This document shows, one piece after another, positions 7,537-15,742 of a stretch of DNA of 36,154 bases (the first letter of the stretch is position 1; the number at the start of each line of letters is the position of its first letter). Source of the stretch: an uncultured Paenalcaligenes sp. (GTDB lineage Bacteria > Pseudomonadota > Gammaproteobacteria > Burkholderiales > Burkholderiaceae_B); NCBI GenBank assembly GCA_947632305.1, contig CANROS010000011.1, forward strand, positions 1-36,154. The letters are read 5' to 3'. The position numbers and the translations under genes were made by a program. A model generated the notes under the pieces. It made no database searches and was not told the DNA's origin. It saw nothing but the letters and a program-made list of their open reading frames with translations.

Positions 7537-9897
7537 GTGCCTGCGCTTGCTCATTTCATGTGGATTGCTTTATTAAAGAGAAGTGATTGGCGTTTGCTGC
7601 GAGCAGCGACTGCCGTGCTTTCGCTCATTGTGTTATTGCTTGTTTGGGGTTTTAACTTCCAACGGTTAGCAACCCATAAAACACAGGCGCTAGAGGCCGC
7701 TCAAACCCAGCAGAATAATCTCGCCATCATTGTCGCTGACAACTTTAAACAACTGTTAGATAGTGCCCGTTTTATTGCCCTAGCCTCTGAAGAGTGGTGG
7801 GATGGTTCACCCCACGAGGTCGCGAATCGCTTGTCTGCCATGAGCGCAGCAAACCCGGCTTTTCTGCGGGTCGCGCTTTATGATACTGAAGCGAGACGTA
7901 TTTATAGCTCTACGCCCATTCCTGATGATGAGTTTTTATTAGCAGAGGTAAAGCAGGCCTTGCTGACATTACCTGCTATGGGATTGAAAAGCATGACGAT
8001 GCCGGATGTACCCACTTCGCCCGAAGAGGCCTGGCATAAACCGTTGTTGTTTCCTGTAGGCAAGCCCGATTCTGCTCCTAAAGGTTTACTGATGGTAACA
8101 CTAGACCTAGGCTATCTTTTGAAGGTGTATCAGCACATCAAGTTTGGTGCCTCGGGGGTGATTCATATTTTGAATGAAGATACCCAAGAGATACTAGAAT
8201 GGCGCCCTGAGGGGTTGGTGCTAAATAATAAAAAACGCCATTTTAGGGTCTTCGCAGATCAGTCTGCCGCCGTGGGGACCCTGAAGACGGATTTGTTTCA
8301 GGATGGGCAAACGTATCTATCTAGTTTTAACTATGTAGAGGGCTTTCCTTTTTTACTCGTGGTCAGCCGAAGCATAGAAGGCATTTTAAAACCGTATCAG
8401 AAATCAACCCTGCATTCATTTTCTACGCTGGGGATTTTAACCCTCATCATTGCGACAGCCCTTTATTTTATAGCCAGAGGCATTGCTCAGCATGGCAAGC
8501 TATTTAGTGCCTTGATTGCCGCTGATGAAAAAAACCGTTCTCTTATTACGCGTCTTGAAGATGAAAAAAAACGTGCTTTTAGGTTGGCGGCCCGTGATCA
8601 TCTGACGGGCTTGTCTAACCGCCGCACCTTTAATAAGTTAGCGCAGGAAGATTTGGAGAATGCCAGACAGCAACATGGCTATTATGCGTTGATGTATCTA
8701 GATTTAGATCGCTTTAAATTGGTCAACGACACGTTAGGGCACCATGTGGGTGATATATTGCTGCAAACGGTGGCAAAACGGTTACAAGCTGCGCTGCGCG
8801 ATACCGATATTGTGGCTAGATTAGGGGGCGATGAGTTTGCCATTTTGTTGAGAGGGCTTGAGTCCATTGATCAGCTTTCCTTGATCGCAGACAGAATCAT
8901 CAAACAAGTCAGTCAGCCGGTAACAACTCAAGATGGACAAGAAATCCACGTTAGCCCGAGCATAGGTATTGCCATTTTTCCCCGTGATGGAGAAGATTTT
9001 GATACCTTGTGTCAGAGTGCAGATGCCGCTATGTACGAGTCGAAACGCAAGGGGCGCAGTACCTATACGTATTATAAGACGGGCTTAAAACCGTCGAGCG
9101 AACGGCGCTTTAAGCTGGAGCAGCGTCTGCCCAAAGCAATAGCAGAAGGTGAATTAGTGCTGCATTATCAGCCCAAGGTGAGGCTGTCTGATTTTCAAAT
9201 TATAGGCTTTGAGGCGTTGGTGCGTTGGCAGCATCCAGAGTTTGGCCTAGTTTATCCCGATGATTTTATTTCCTTGGCAGAAGAAACAGGCTTGATTGTA
9301 GCGTTAGGGGAGTGGGTAGCGCGCTCGTGTTGCTTGCAACAAGCGCGTTGGCAAGCAGAGGGTTTAGATTGCGTACCGATTGCTATCAATATCTCACCTG
9401 TGCAGTTGCAGCACGAAGAGCTGCCCAGTTATATCCAGAGCTTACTGACTGAATTTGAGCTGGACGCGGCTTTGCTTGAGATCGAAATCACCGAAACAGT
9501 ATTGCTCAAGTCGATGGATACAGCTGTTCAGGTGCTTCGAGAGCTTAAGGACTTGGGGGTGCAAATAGCCTTGGATGACTTTGGCAGTGGTTTTTCAAGT
9601 TTGAGCTATGTGCGCACTTTACCTATTCACACGATTAAGATCGACAAGCAGTTTATCCGTGATATTCGTAATAGTACTCAAGATGCTGTTTTGGTGGCTT
9701 CCATCATTTCATTGGCGCATAACCTAGGGATGCGAGTCATAGTAGAAGGGGTAGAAACGCTTGAGCAGCTCATTTATTTGAAAACGGCAGGGTGTAATAA
9801 GGCTCAAGGTTATTATTTCAGCCGGCCTGTGCCAGCGGATCAGGCTCGTGATTTATTGCGTGGCGGTGTGATTGCACCTGCATCAGGAAACCTATGA
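7537..9897 (+). CDS. Membrane GGDEF-EAL c-di-GMP enzyme with periplasmic sensor domain
   Basis: The 786-residue protein has a membrane segment at about 21-41, a periplasmic domain of roughly 250 residues (Cache-like by layout), a second segment at about 293-315, a GGDEF domain and an EAL domain. The GGDEF motif RLGGDEF near 430 is intact, preceded by an RDTD inhibitory I-site five residues upstream. The EAL domain keeps EALVRW (about 559), NISPVQLQ, EITETVLL, DDFGSGFSSL and EGVET. Both c-di-GMP synthesis and hydrolysis are therefore possible. The GTG at 7537 and the ATG at 7558 both lack a good ribosome site. The TGA overlaps the ATG of the next gene, a PhnD-like binding protein that may feed ligand information to the periplasmic domain. 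Confidence 0.93.
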   Translation: MPALAHFMWIALLKRSDWRLLRAATAVLSLIVLLLVWGFNFQRLATHKTQALEAAQTQQNNLAIIVADNFKQLLDSARFIALASEEWWDGSPHEVANRLSAMSAANPAFLRVALYDTEARRIYSSTPIPDDEFLLAEVKQALLTLPAMGLKSMTMPDVPTSPEEAWHKPLLFPVGKPDSAPKGLLMVTLDLGYLLKVYQHIKFGASGVIHILNEDTQEILEWRPEGLVLNNKKRHFRVFADQSAAVGTLKTDLFQDGQTYLSSFNYVEGFPFLLVVSRSIEGILKPYQKSTLHSFSTLGILTLIIATALYFIARGIAQHGKLFSALIAADEKNRSLITRLEDEKKRAFRLAARDHLTGLSNRRTFNKLAQEDLENARQQHGYYALMYLDLDRFKLVNDTLGHHVGDILLQTVAKRLQAALRDTDIVARLGGDEFAILLRGLESIDQLSLIADRIIKQVSQPVTTQDGQEIHVSPSIGIAIFPRDGEDFDTLCQSADAAMYESKRKGRSTYTYYKTGLKPSSERRFKLEQRLPKAIAEGELVLHYQPKVRLSDFQIIGFEALVRWQHPEFGLVYPDDFISLAEETGLIVALGEWVARSCCLQQARWQAEGLDCVPIAINISPVQLQHEELPSYIQSLLTEFELDAALLEIEITETVLLKSMDTAVQVLRELKDLGVQIALDDFGSGFSSLSYVRTLPIHTIKIDKQFIRDIRNSTQDAVLVASIISLAHNLGMRVIVEGVETLEQLIYLKTAGCNKAQGYYFSRPVPADQARDLLRGGVIAPASGNL

Positions 9898-10772
9898 AAA
9901 AACTAATATTCTGGCTTTGTGGTGTGGTTTTCTTTGCTGTGACTGCGGGCGCAGCTCAAGCACAAAAGTGCCGTGATCCTGCTACGCTGCGTCTAGCTGT
10001 TATACCGCAAATGAAAAACCAGCTAGAGCAGGGGCGGTATGATGTGCTGGTGAATGTGCTGCAAGCGGACTTGGTTCGTGATGTGGTGTTGGTGACAGCC
10101 GGCTCTTATAGCGCTGTGATTGAAGGCTTACTTGATGGCAGTGTGGATTTGGCTGAGTTGGGCGCTGGTTCGTACGTGACAGCCAAAGAGCGAGGTGCTG
10201 CTATTACCGCTTTCGCCTCCTTGCACAGCCAAATGGATGCCGAGGGGCCAGAGAGTTACCATTCAGTCTTGGTGACGCGTCAGGATGCTGGCATTCGTTC
10301 ATTGGAGGCCTTACGTGGTTCAGCCCTCAGCTTGGTGGATCCGGTTAGTACTTCGGGGGGCATCGTGCCTAGGGCAGCGGTGCCGCGCCTGACAGGGCTG
10401 CCTCTAGAAAGTTGGTTTGGCCGGATCTCTTTTGCTGGCTCGCATGATTTAGCCATAGAGGCTGTGCTTGCTGGCCGTGTTGCTGCTGCTTTTGTGGCTG
10501 GTAGCCGGGTCGAAAAAGGGATCCACAATGGTAAACCCTTAAAGAAAGTACTGCGTGTATTATGGCGTTCAGAGCCTATTCCGTTTGATCCGTTTGTGTA
10601 TCAGTCGGATCTATGTGAACCCTTAAAACAAATGATCCAGCGTGTTTTTTTGGAACGACAAGACAGCCTAAAGCCTTTCTTTAGCTGGCGTAACAAGCAA
10701 GGTTTTGTGCCCGTTTCAGATGATGATTATCAGTTCTTGCTGTCCACGCCCTCTGTGGTCGGGAGACCGTAG
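9894..10772 (+). CDS. PhnD-like periplasmic substrate-binding protein
   Basis: The 292-residue protein has a signal peptide (MKKLIFWLCGVVFFAVTAGAAQAQ) and the fold of phosphate/phosphite/phosphonate-binding proteins: LRLAVIPQMK, VLVTAGSYSAVIEGLLDGSVDLAELGAGSYV, and DPVSTSGGIVPRA, which corresponds to the ligand loop of PhnD relatives. No permease or ATPase gene is adjacent. Its ATG overlaps the TGA of the GGDEF-EAL gene (ATGA) and has an AGGAAA ribosome site. The coupling suggests a sensory partner rather than a transporter component, as NspS is for the GGDEF-EAL protein MbaA in Vibrio cholerae. The ligand is unknown. Confidence 0.85.
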   Translation: MKKLIFWLCGVVFFAVTAGAAQAQKCRDPATLRLAVIPQMKNQLEQGRYDVLVNVLQADLVRDVVLVTAGSYSAVIEGLLDGSVDLAELGAGSYVTAKERGAAITAFASLHSQMDAEGPESYHSVLVTRQDAGIRSLEALRGSALSLVDPVSTSGGIVPRAAVPRLTGLPLESWFGRISFAGSHDLAIEAVLAGRVAAAFVAGSRVEKGIHNGKPLKKVLRVLWRSEPIPFDPFVYQSDLCEPLKQMIQRVFLERQDSLKPFFSWRNKQGFVPVSDDDYQFLLSTPSVVGRP

Positions 10773-10840
10773 TACAGCAGGGGCTACCAATCAGGCCGTG
10801 CACTAATAGCCAAGCAGTGCCGCAATTGTTTCAGAAAAGC

Positions 10841-10870
10841 AAAACGCCAATCCCGAAGGATTGGCGTTTT
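10841..10870. terminator. Bidirectional rho-independent terminator
   Basis: Perfect 13-bp arms AAAACGCCAATCC and GGATTGGCGTTTT close a CGAA tetraloop. On the plus strand it would end the GGDEF-EAL/PhnD-like transcript; on the minus strand it lies 9 bases after the tRNA-Thr CCA end. Confidence 0.85.
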
Positions 10871-10879
10871 GTTTATATC

Positions 10880-10955
10880 TGGTGCCGGCTAAAGGAGTTG
10901 AACCCTCGACCTTCGCATTACAAGTGCGCTGCTCTACCAACTGAGCTAAGCCGGC
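10880..10955 (-). tRNA. tRNA-Thr (anticodon TGT)
   Basis: Reading the minus strand from 10955, the 76 bases start with the acceptor arm GCCGGCT and end with AGCCGGC plus discriminator A and an encoded CCA (10880-10882). The D loop (AGCTCAGTTGGTAGAGC), the anticodon loop CTTGTAA with TGT at its centre, and the T arm with GGTTCAACTCC are all present. The gene has its own promoter just downstream of sspB and a terminator follows. Confidence 0.97.
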
Positions 10956-10965
10956 TAAAAAATAT

Positions 10966-10994
10966 ATTATAGTAGCTGCATTTTAAAAAAGCAA
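10966..10994 (-). promoter_or_regulatory. Promoter of tRNA-Thr
   Basis: On the minus strand a -35 TTGCTT (10989-10994) and a perfect -10 TATAAT (10966-10971) are separated by exactly 17 bases, and the mature tRNA starts 10 bases after the -10. The promoter lies just beyond the sspB stop codon (10998-11000). Confidence 0.8.
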
Positions 10995-10997
10995 CTT

Positions 10998-11423
10998 TTA
11001 TTTAACGATTTTTAGATGACCGCGATCTGGTGCGGGATCTTTGGGGTCTGAGTCTTCCGGCGCAGGCTGAGAAGACCCAGACTCTGCCTCTAAATAAGGT
11101 GCGGAGGGGCTGACCTCAAACCCCATACCAGCTCCTGTCTCGCGAGCAAAAATAGCCGACACCGCTGCTACGGGGACGAAGATGTCTTCGGTCACCCCGT
11201 TAAAGCGGGCCTGAAACTCGATGTAGTCGTTACCCAGCATAAGCTGATTGGTAGCCAGCAGGCCTATGTTCAAGGTGATTTGACCATCTTGAATATGAGC
11301 TTGAGGGACTACGGTGTTTTCATCGACCTGAACCGCAATATGCGGCGTGTAGCCGTTATCGGTGCACCAGTCGTGCAAAGCGCGTAATAGATAGGGTTTG
11401 GTAGAGGTTTCGTTGGCAGACAT
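10998..11423 (-). CDS. sspB: ClpXP protease adaptor SspB
   Basis: The 141-residue protein has the SspB N-terminal domain (KPYLLRALHDWCTDNGYTPHIAVQV, then NIGLLATNQLMLGNDYIEFQARFNG) that binds ssrA-tagged peptides. A flexible acidic Ser/Pro-rich linker follows, and the C-terminal tail GHLKIVK corresponds to the ClpX-binding motif of E. coli SspB (LRVVK). It hands stalled, tagged polypeptides to ClpXP. The gene starts one base after the sspA stop, the usual sspA-sspB arrangement. Confidence 0.95.
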   Translation of the reverse strand: MSANETSTKPYLLRALHDWCTDNGYTPHIAVQVDENTVVPQAHIQDGQITLNIGLLATNQLMLGNDYIEFQARFNGVTEDIFVPVAAVSAIFARETGAGMGFEVSPSAPYLEAESGSSQPAPEDSDPKDPAPDRGHLKIVK

Positions 11424-11424
11424 A

Positions 11425-12033
11425 TTAACGACGCATTACTTTTTCAGAAGGGGTTAAGGCTTCGATAAAGGCGGGGCGTGAAAACACACGCTCACCGTAT
11501 TTTTGTATAGGTGCAGCGGATTTGGGAAGCTCAATGCCGTAGTGGTCTAAGCGCCAGAGTAAGGGCGCAATAGCGACATCCAGCATGGAGAATTCTTCGC
11601 CAAGCATGTATTTGTTTTTAGTAAGTATAGGGGCCAATTGGGCCAGACTATCGCGAATCTTTTGACGAGCTTGTTCTTGTGTTTTGGGGTCTGTGTCGTT
11701 GCGGTCCTCAAGGACGGAAACTTGAGAAAACAGCTCACGTTCAAAATTAAACAAGAATAAGCGAGTCCGTGCACGCATCGTAGGATCGGCAGGCATAAGC
11801 TGCGGATGAGGGAAGCGCTCATCAATGTATTCATTGATGATATTGGATTCGTACAAAATGAGTTCGCGCTCGACCAGAATAGGTACCTGGCCGTAAGGGT
11901 TCATAACCGAAATGTCTTCAGGCTTATTGTACAAATCGATATCGCGAACCTCGAAGTCCATGCCTTTTTCAAATAACACAAAGCGACAGCGTTGTGAAAA
12001 GGGGCAAGTCGTTCCAGAGTAGAGCACCATCAT
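11425..12033 (-). CDS. sspA: Stringent starvation protein A (GST-fold RNA polymerase-associated protein)
   Basis: The 202-residue protein has a glutathione-S-transferase fold: an N-terminal thioredoxin-like domain (LYSGTTCPFSQRCRFVLFEKGMDFEV, NPYGQVPIL, LYESNIINEYIDERFPHP) and an all-helical C-terminal domain. SspA binds RNA polymerase and controls starvation and stress genes. It is cotranscribed with sspB and sits downstream of petABC, the common betaproteobacterial order, with terminator hairpins between petC and sspA. Confidence 0.95.
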   Translation of the reverse strand: MMVLYSGTTCPFSQRCRFVLFEKGMDFEVRDIDLYNKPEDISVMNPYGQVPILVERELILYESNIINEYIDERFPHPQLMPADPTMRARTRLFLFNFERELFSQVSVLEDRNDTDPKTQEQARQKIRDSLAQLAPILTKNKYMLGEEFSMLDVAIAPLLWRLDHYGIELPKSAAPIQKYGERVFSRPAFIEALTPSEKVMRR

Positions 12034-12067
12034 AGTATGGATTCCAGTCGTGAATAAAAAAGCAAAA

Positions 12068-12080
12068 AAGCCTAAGGCTT
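12068..12080 (-). terminator. Rho-independent terminator after petC
   Basis: On the minus strand the hairpin AAGCC-TTA-GGCTT is followed by a run of T residues. It lies between the petC stop and the sspA start, so it would end the petABC transcript. Confidence 0.65.
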
Positions 12081-12094
12081 AAAACAGAAAGGCG

Positions 12095-12117
12095 GCCTAC
12101 CCTAAATTAGAGTAGGC
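12095..12117 (-). terminator. Second hairpin after petC
   Basis: Arms GCCTAC (12095-12100) and GTAGGC (12112-12117) pair, with further CTAA/TTAG pairing inside. No clean T run follows on the minus strand, so this may be a 3'-end-stabilising hairpin working with the terminator at 12068-12080. Confidence 0.45.
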
Positions 12118-12145
12118 ACGCATACCGAATAACAAGCAAAACGGG

Positions 12146-12991
12146 TTATTTGATGTCTTTCCAGTATTCTTTGTTCAAACGCCATGCGACGAAGAAGAAC
12201 AAGAAGAGGAATAGCATCACGCCTACACCGATTTGTTTGCGCAGAGTCTGTACGGGTTCTGCCATCCATGCGAGGAAATTGCTGAGATCAGCCACATCGC
12301 TGTCAAACTGAGCCTGACGCTCTGGATTTACTGGGGTGATAACCACTGTATCAGAGTCATCGCCTGTGTAATTAGGTAGAACTTCAGAGTTGGCTGTGTG
12401 GAAACCAAACTGATCAATATCAGTAATGGTACGCACCCATTGCTCTGCACCGTCTATGTCGGCTAGGCCAATTTTAGTACGTTGTGCTGTAACAGGACCT
12501 TGTAGTTCCCACATGGCGTGAGGCATACCTACGCTTGGGAATACGGCGTTATCCCAACCGGTAGGACGGCCAGCGTCACGGTAGAAAGTACGTAAATAGG
12601 TATAAACGTAATCGGTACCAGTCGGGCCTAAGTTGACTGATTTTGCACGAGCAATGACAGACAAATCAGGCGGTGTGGTGCCGAACCATTTATTGCTGTC
12701 GGCAGGTGTCATAGCGATGGACATGGTGTCACCGATACGGTCCGTAGTGAAAAGCAAGTTTTTCTTGATTTCCTCTTCGGTTAAGCCGATATCAGTGAGC
12801 TTGTTGTAACGCATGGCGTTAGCGCTATGACAGTTTAGACAGTAGTTTACAAATAGCTTAGCGCCATTTTGTAGTGCCGGCAAATCATTGATGCGATTGG
12901 GCGCGCTATCGATTGCTCCGCCGCCGGCAGCGTGTGCCACGCTGCCTAAACTAAGAGCTAATGCCAGAGCGCCAAGGATTTTTTTAATCAT
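12146..12991 (-). CDS. petC: Cytochrome c1 of the bc1 complex
   Basis: From the ATG at 12991 the protein has 281 residues: a Sec signal peptide (MIKKILGALALALSLGSVAHA), a single c-heme site CLNCH (51-55), DLSVIARAKS and the AMTPADSNKWFG region, and one C-terminal membrane anchor (VGVMLFLFLFFFVAWRL). It carries electrons from the Rieske protein to soluble cytochrome c. I chose 12991 because CGGA lies 7 bases before it and the signal peptide then begins correctly. The open frame to 13078 would run back into petB. Confidence 0.95.
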   Translation of the reverse strand: MIKKILGALALALSLGSVAHAAGGGAIDSAPNRINDLPALQNGAKLFVNYCLNCHSANAMRYNKLTDIGLTEEEIKKNLLFTTDRIGDTMSIAMTPADSNKWFGTTPPDLSVIARAKSVNLGPTGTDYVYTYLRTFYRDAGRPTGWDNAVFPSVGMPHAMWELQGPVTAQRTKIGLADIDGAEQWVRTITDIDQFGFHTANSEVLPNYTGDDSDTVVITPVNPERQAQFDSDVADLSNFLAWMAEPVQTLRKQIGVGVMLFLFLFFFVAWRLNKEYWKDIK

Positions 12992-13017
12992 GGTCATTCC
13001 GTGTTGTAAAGACGTTC

Positions 13018-14403
13018 TTAGTGGGCGCGGAAGGTTACGCGCTCGGGAACTGGCTTGAAGGTACCTAATTGGCTCCAAACCGGCATCAGGAAGAAGAAGG
13101 CAAGGTAAATAACCGTACCAATCTGACTGAGCAAGTTGTAAAGGTCGCTAGGTGGTTGAGTCCCTAAGAAACCCAACATCAAGAAGTTCACGATGAAGAT
13201 CGCATACAGCGCTTTATGCCACGTTGGACGATAGCGAATGGATTTGACTGGGCTGTGATCTAACCAAGGTAGGAAGAACAAGATCACCACAGTACCACCC
13301 ATAGCAACTACGCCCCAGAACTTCGCGTCGAAGACTTTTAAAGCGATAGCCACTGCAATCAAGATAGCAGGAACGATGATGCGCATTTTGCCAGGTAGCC
13401 CTTTGATCATGAACACAATAGCGGCCAAGACAGAAGCGCCAGCTAATAGCCATGTAAAGTCATCCGTGGTAGCACGCAACATGGAGTAGAAAGGGGTGAA
13501 ATACCATACCGGAGCAATGTGCGGTGGGGTTTTCATCGGGTCAGCAGGGATAAAGTTGTTGAACTCGAGGAAGTAACCGCCCATTTCTGGGGCAAAGAAC
13601 AGAATGGCTGCAAAAACAATCAAGAAGCCCGCCACACCTACGACGTCGTGTACTGAGTAGTAAGGGTGGAATGGAATACCGTCTAAAGGGATACCTTTTT
13701 CGTTTTTGGGACCGTCTTTAATTTCGATGCCGTCGGGGTTATTGGAGCCGACTTCATGCAACGCAATTAAGTGAGCGGCGACTAGACCAATCAGAACGAG
13801 TGGAATAGCAATAACGTGTAGGGCGAAGAAGCGGTTTAGCGTGGCGTCGGAAACAACGTAGTCACCACGAATCCAAATGGCTAGCTCTGGGCCAATAAAA
13901 GGAATGGCTGCAAAGAGGTTCACAATCACTTGGGCACCCCAGTAGGACATTTGACCCCAAGGGAGCAAGTAACCGAGGAAGGCTTCGGCCATCAAACAGA
14001 GGAAGATAGCCACACCGAAGATCCACACGAGTTCGCGGGGCTTGCGGTAAGAACCATAAAACAGACCACGTAGCATGTGTAAGTACACGACTACGAAGAA
14101 CATGGAGGCACCGGTAGAGTGCATGTAGCGGATAAACCAGCCCCCTGGGACCTCGCGCATAATGTACTCGACGGAGGCAAAGGCAAGCTCAGCATCCGGT
14201 TTGTAGTTCATTACGAGAAAAATACCAGACACAATCTGAATAACCAGCACTAAGAGTGCTAGTGAGCCAAAGAAATACCAGAAGTTGAAATTCTTTGGGG
14301 CATAATATTCAGACATGTGCTCTTTGTAGAGTTTGGTAAGCGGGAAACGCTTATCAACCCACCCCAAGAGACCTGTTGTTTCAACAGTTTTGTCGTCAGC
14401 CAT
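13018..14403 (-). CDS. petB: Cytochrome b of the bc1 complex
   Basis: The 461-residue polytopic membrane protein shows the cytochrome b features: FNFWYFFGSLALLVLVIQIVSGIFLVMNY, the heme-ligand helices (IRYMHSTGASMFFVVVYLHMLRG and RFFALHVIAIPLVLIGLVAAHLIALHEVGSNNP), and the quinone-site motif PEMGGYFLEF in place of the common PEWY. It houses both b hemes and the Qo and Qi sites. A GGAG ribosome site precedes the ATG. It lies between petA and petC, as is usual for the fbc operon. Confidence 0.97.
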   Translation of the reverse strand: MADDKTVETTGLLGWVDKRFPLTKLYKEHMSEYYAPKNFNFWYFFGSLALLVLVIQIVSGIFLVMNYKPDAELAFASVEYIMREVPGGWFIRYMHSTGASMFFVVVYLHMLRGLFYGSYRKPRELVWIFGVAIFLCLMAEAFLGYLLPWGQMSYWGAQVIVNLFAAIPFIGPELAIWIRGDYVVSDATLNRFFALHVIAIPLVLIGLVAAHLIALHEVGSNNPDGIEIKDGPKNEKGIPLDGIPFHPYYSVHDVVGVAGFLIVFAAILFFAPEMGGYFLEFNNFIPADPMKTPPHIAPVWYFTPFYSMLRATTDDFTWLLAGASVLAAIVFMIKGLPGKMRIIVPAILIAVAIALKVFDAKFWGVVAMGGTVVILFFLPWLDHSPVKSIRYRPTWHKALYAIFIVNFLMLGFLGTQPPSDLYNLLSQIGTVIYLAFFFLMPVWSQLGTFKPVPERVTFRAH

Positions 14404-14446
14404 GAAACGGCTCCTTTACTCTTATATTTAATTAGACTGAATGACC

Positions 14447-15094
14447 TTAACCCTTGTGTGTATCGTCAACACCGATGATGACACGACTGCCGTCCGGTGA
14501 GAACTCATAAGGAGGAACTTCAAGGTTATCGGGAGCAGGTTTGTTGCTGAAGACACGACCTGCGAGATCGAATGTAGAACCATGGCAAGGGCATAAAAAG
14601 CCGCCATTCCAATTGGAAGGTAAACCAGGCTGAGCACCGTTTTCTAAACGAGGGGTAGGTGAGCAACCTAGGTGCGTACAAATACCAATACACACGAAGA
14701 TCTCTGGACGACGTGAACGATATCCGTTTTGGGCGTATGGTGGTGTAAAACCTGCGCGGGTTGAATTAGGATCTGCGAGTTCACTGTCATTAGAAGCTAA
14801 GGCTGCTAGTTGACTTTCGGTACGATGCAGAATCCAAATAGGATTGCCGCGCCACTCTACGGTGCGCATTTCACCGGGAGCTAGGGTGGAGATATCCACC
14901 TCTACCGGAGCGCCGGCAGCACGGGCCTTAGCCGACGGAGCAAACGAGCCCACAAAAGGGACAGCGGTAGCCACACCGGCGACACCACCGACCGCACAGG
15001 CGGTAGTGACCCAAAAACGGCGCGCAGGGTCGGACGGGAGAATGGATGTTTCTTCCGCTCCGTTGTCATTGGGCTGTGTCGTATTCTGACTCAT
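14447..15094 (-). CDS. petA: Rieske iron-sulfur protein of the bc1 complex
   Basis: From the ATG at 15094, preceded by AAGGAT, the protein has 215 residues. It begins with a twin-arginine membrane anchor (PARRFWVTTACAVGGVAGVATAVPF) and ends with the 2Fe-2S domain containing CTHLGC and CPCHGS, which hold two Cys and two His ligands. It takes electrons from ubiquinol and passes them to cytochrome c1. Its Tat signal fits the tatABC genes at 28118-29517. The in-frame start at 15127 gives no better ribosome site and was not used. Confidence 0.97.
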   Translation of the reverse strand: MSQNTTQPNDNGAEETSILPSDPARRFWVTTACAVGGVAGVATAVPFVGSFAPSAKARAAGAPVEVDISTLAPGEMRTVEWRGNPIWILHRTESQLAALASNDSELADPNSTRAGFTPPYAQNGYRSRRPEIFVCIGICTHLGCSPTPRLENGAQPGLPSNWNGGFLCPCHGSTFDLAGRVFSNKPAPDNLEVPPYEFSPDGSRVIIGVDDTHKG

Positions 15095-15172
15095 TCTAGT
15101 ATCCTTATTCCTGCCCAAGCTGGGCATAGCACAAATTATGAATTTGGTCTGGGTATAGTTCTTGCAACCATC

Positions 15173-15179
15173 TATTATA
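15173..15179. promoter_or_regulatory. Overlapping -10-like elements between petA and mscL
   Basis: The intergenic stretch contains the palindromic CTATTATAG. Read on the minus strand it gives a perfect TATAAT (15174-15179) towards petA, and on the plus strand TATTAT (15173-15178) towards mscL. Neither has a convincing -35 at 17 bases. The two promoters would compete if both are real. Confidence 0.35.
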
Positions 15180-15218
15180 GCGTTTGCAAAATTTCTGTGA
15201 TGTCATTAAGAGGCTTAT

Positions 15219-15686
15219 ATGAGTAAAACCACTGGTTTTTTAAAAGAGTTCCGCGAATTTGCTGTAAAAGGCAACATGATCGACCTGGCTGTTGGGGTGA
15301 TCATTGGTGGCGCGTTTGGGAAAATTATTGATTCGCTGGTCCGAGATGTGATCATGCCGATCATCAGTCTTATTCTTGGAGGCGAAGTCGATTTTGCCAA
15401 TAAGTTTACCGTTTTGCGTGTGCCCGAGGGCTACGCTGGCGCTAACACCCTAGAGGAGCTAAACGCGGCAGGAGCTGTTGTGCTGGCTTGGGGCAATTTT
15501 TTGACCATTTTCATCAACTTTATGTTGCTGGCTTTTGTGGTCTTCGTGATGGTTAAAATGATTAACCGTATGCGCCAAACTGTTCAGCACGAAGAAGCTG
15601 CTGCACCTGCTGAGCCCGCCCCAACGCCTGAAGACGTCGTCTTGTTGCGTGAAATCCGCGATGCTTTAAAAAACAAGAATGCTTAA
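15219..15686 (+). CDS. mscL: Large-conductance mechanosensitive channel
   Basis: The 155-residue protein has the MscL layout: an N-terminal amphipathic helix ([49 protein letters not shown], including TM1), a short periplasmic loop, TM2 ([24 protein letters not shown]), and a charged cytoplasmic helix ending [12 protein letters not shown]. It opens under membrane tension to release solutes during hypo-osmotic shock. The start has an AAGAGG ribosome site and a terminator follows the gene. Confidence 0.97.
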   Translation: MSKTTGFLKEFREFAVKGNMIDLAVGVIIGGAFGKIIDSLVRDVIMPIISLILGGEVDFANKFTVLRVPEGYAGANTLEELNAAGAVVLAWGNFLTIFINFMLLAFVVFVMVKMINRMRQTVQHEEAAAPAEPAPTPEDVVLLREIRDALKNKNA

Positions 15687-15707
15687 TGAGTGAATCGCGC
15701 TAATTGT

Positions 15708-15741
15708 ACAATAAAGCCCGCCTAAATACGGGCTTTATTGT
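15708..15741. terminator. Bidirectional terminator between mscL and the Nif3-family gene
   Basis: Arms ACAATAAAGCCCG (15708-15720) and CGGGCTTTATTGT (15729-15741) pair over 13 bases around an 8-base loop. The genes converge here and the hairpin can serve both. Confidence 0.85.
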
Positions 15742-15742
15742 G

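Noticed and set aside
10773-10997. Attachment site at tRNA-Thr
   Set aside because: No integrase and no repeat of the tRNA 3' end was found in the window, and the flanks are ordinary genes.
13018-13078. Longer start of cytochrome c1 at 13078
   Set aside because: The extra residues are not signal-peptide-like and overlap the petB 3' end; the ATG at 12991 has a ribosome site and begins a proper signal peptide.
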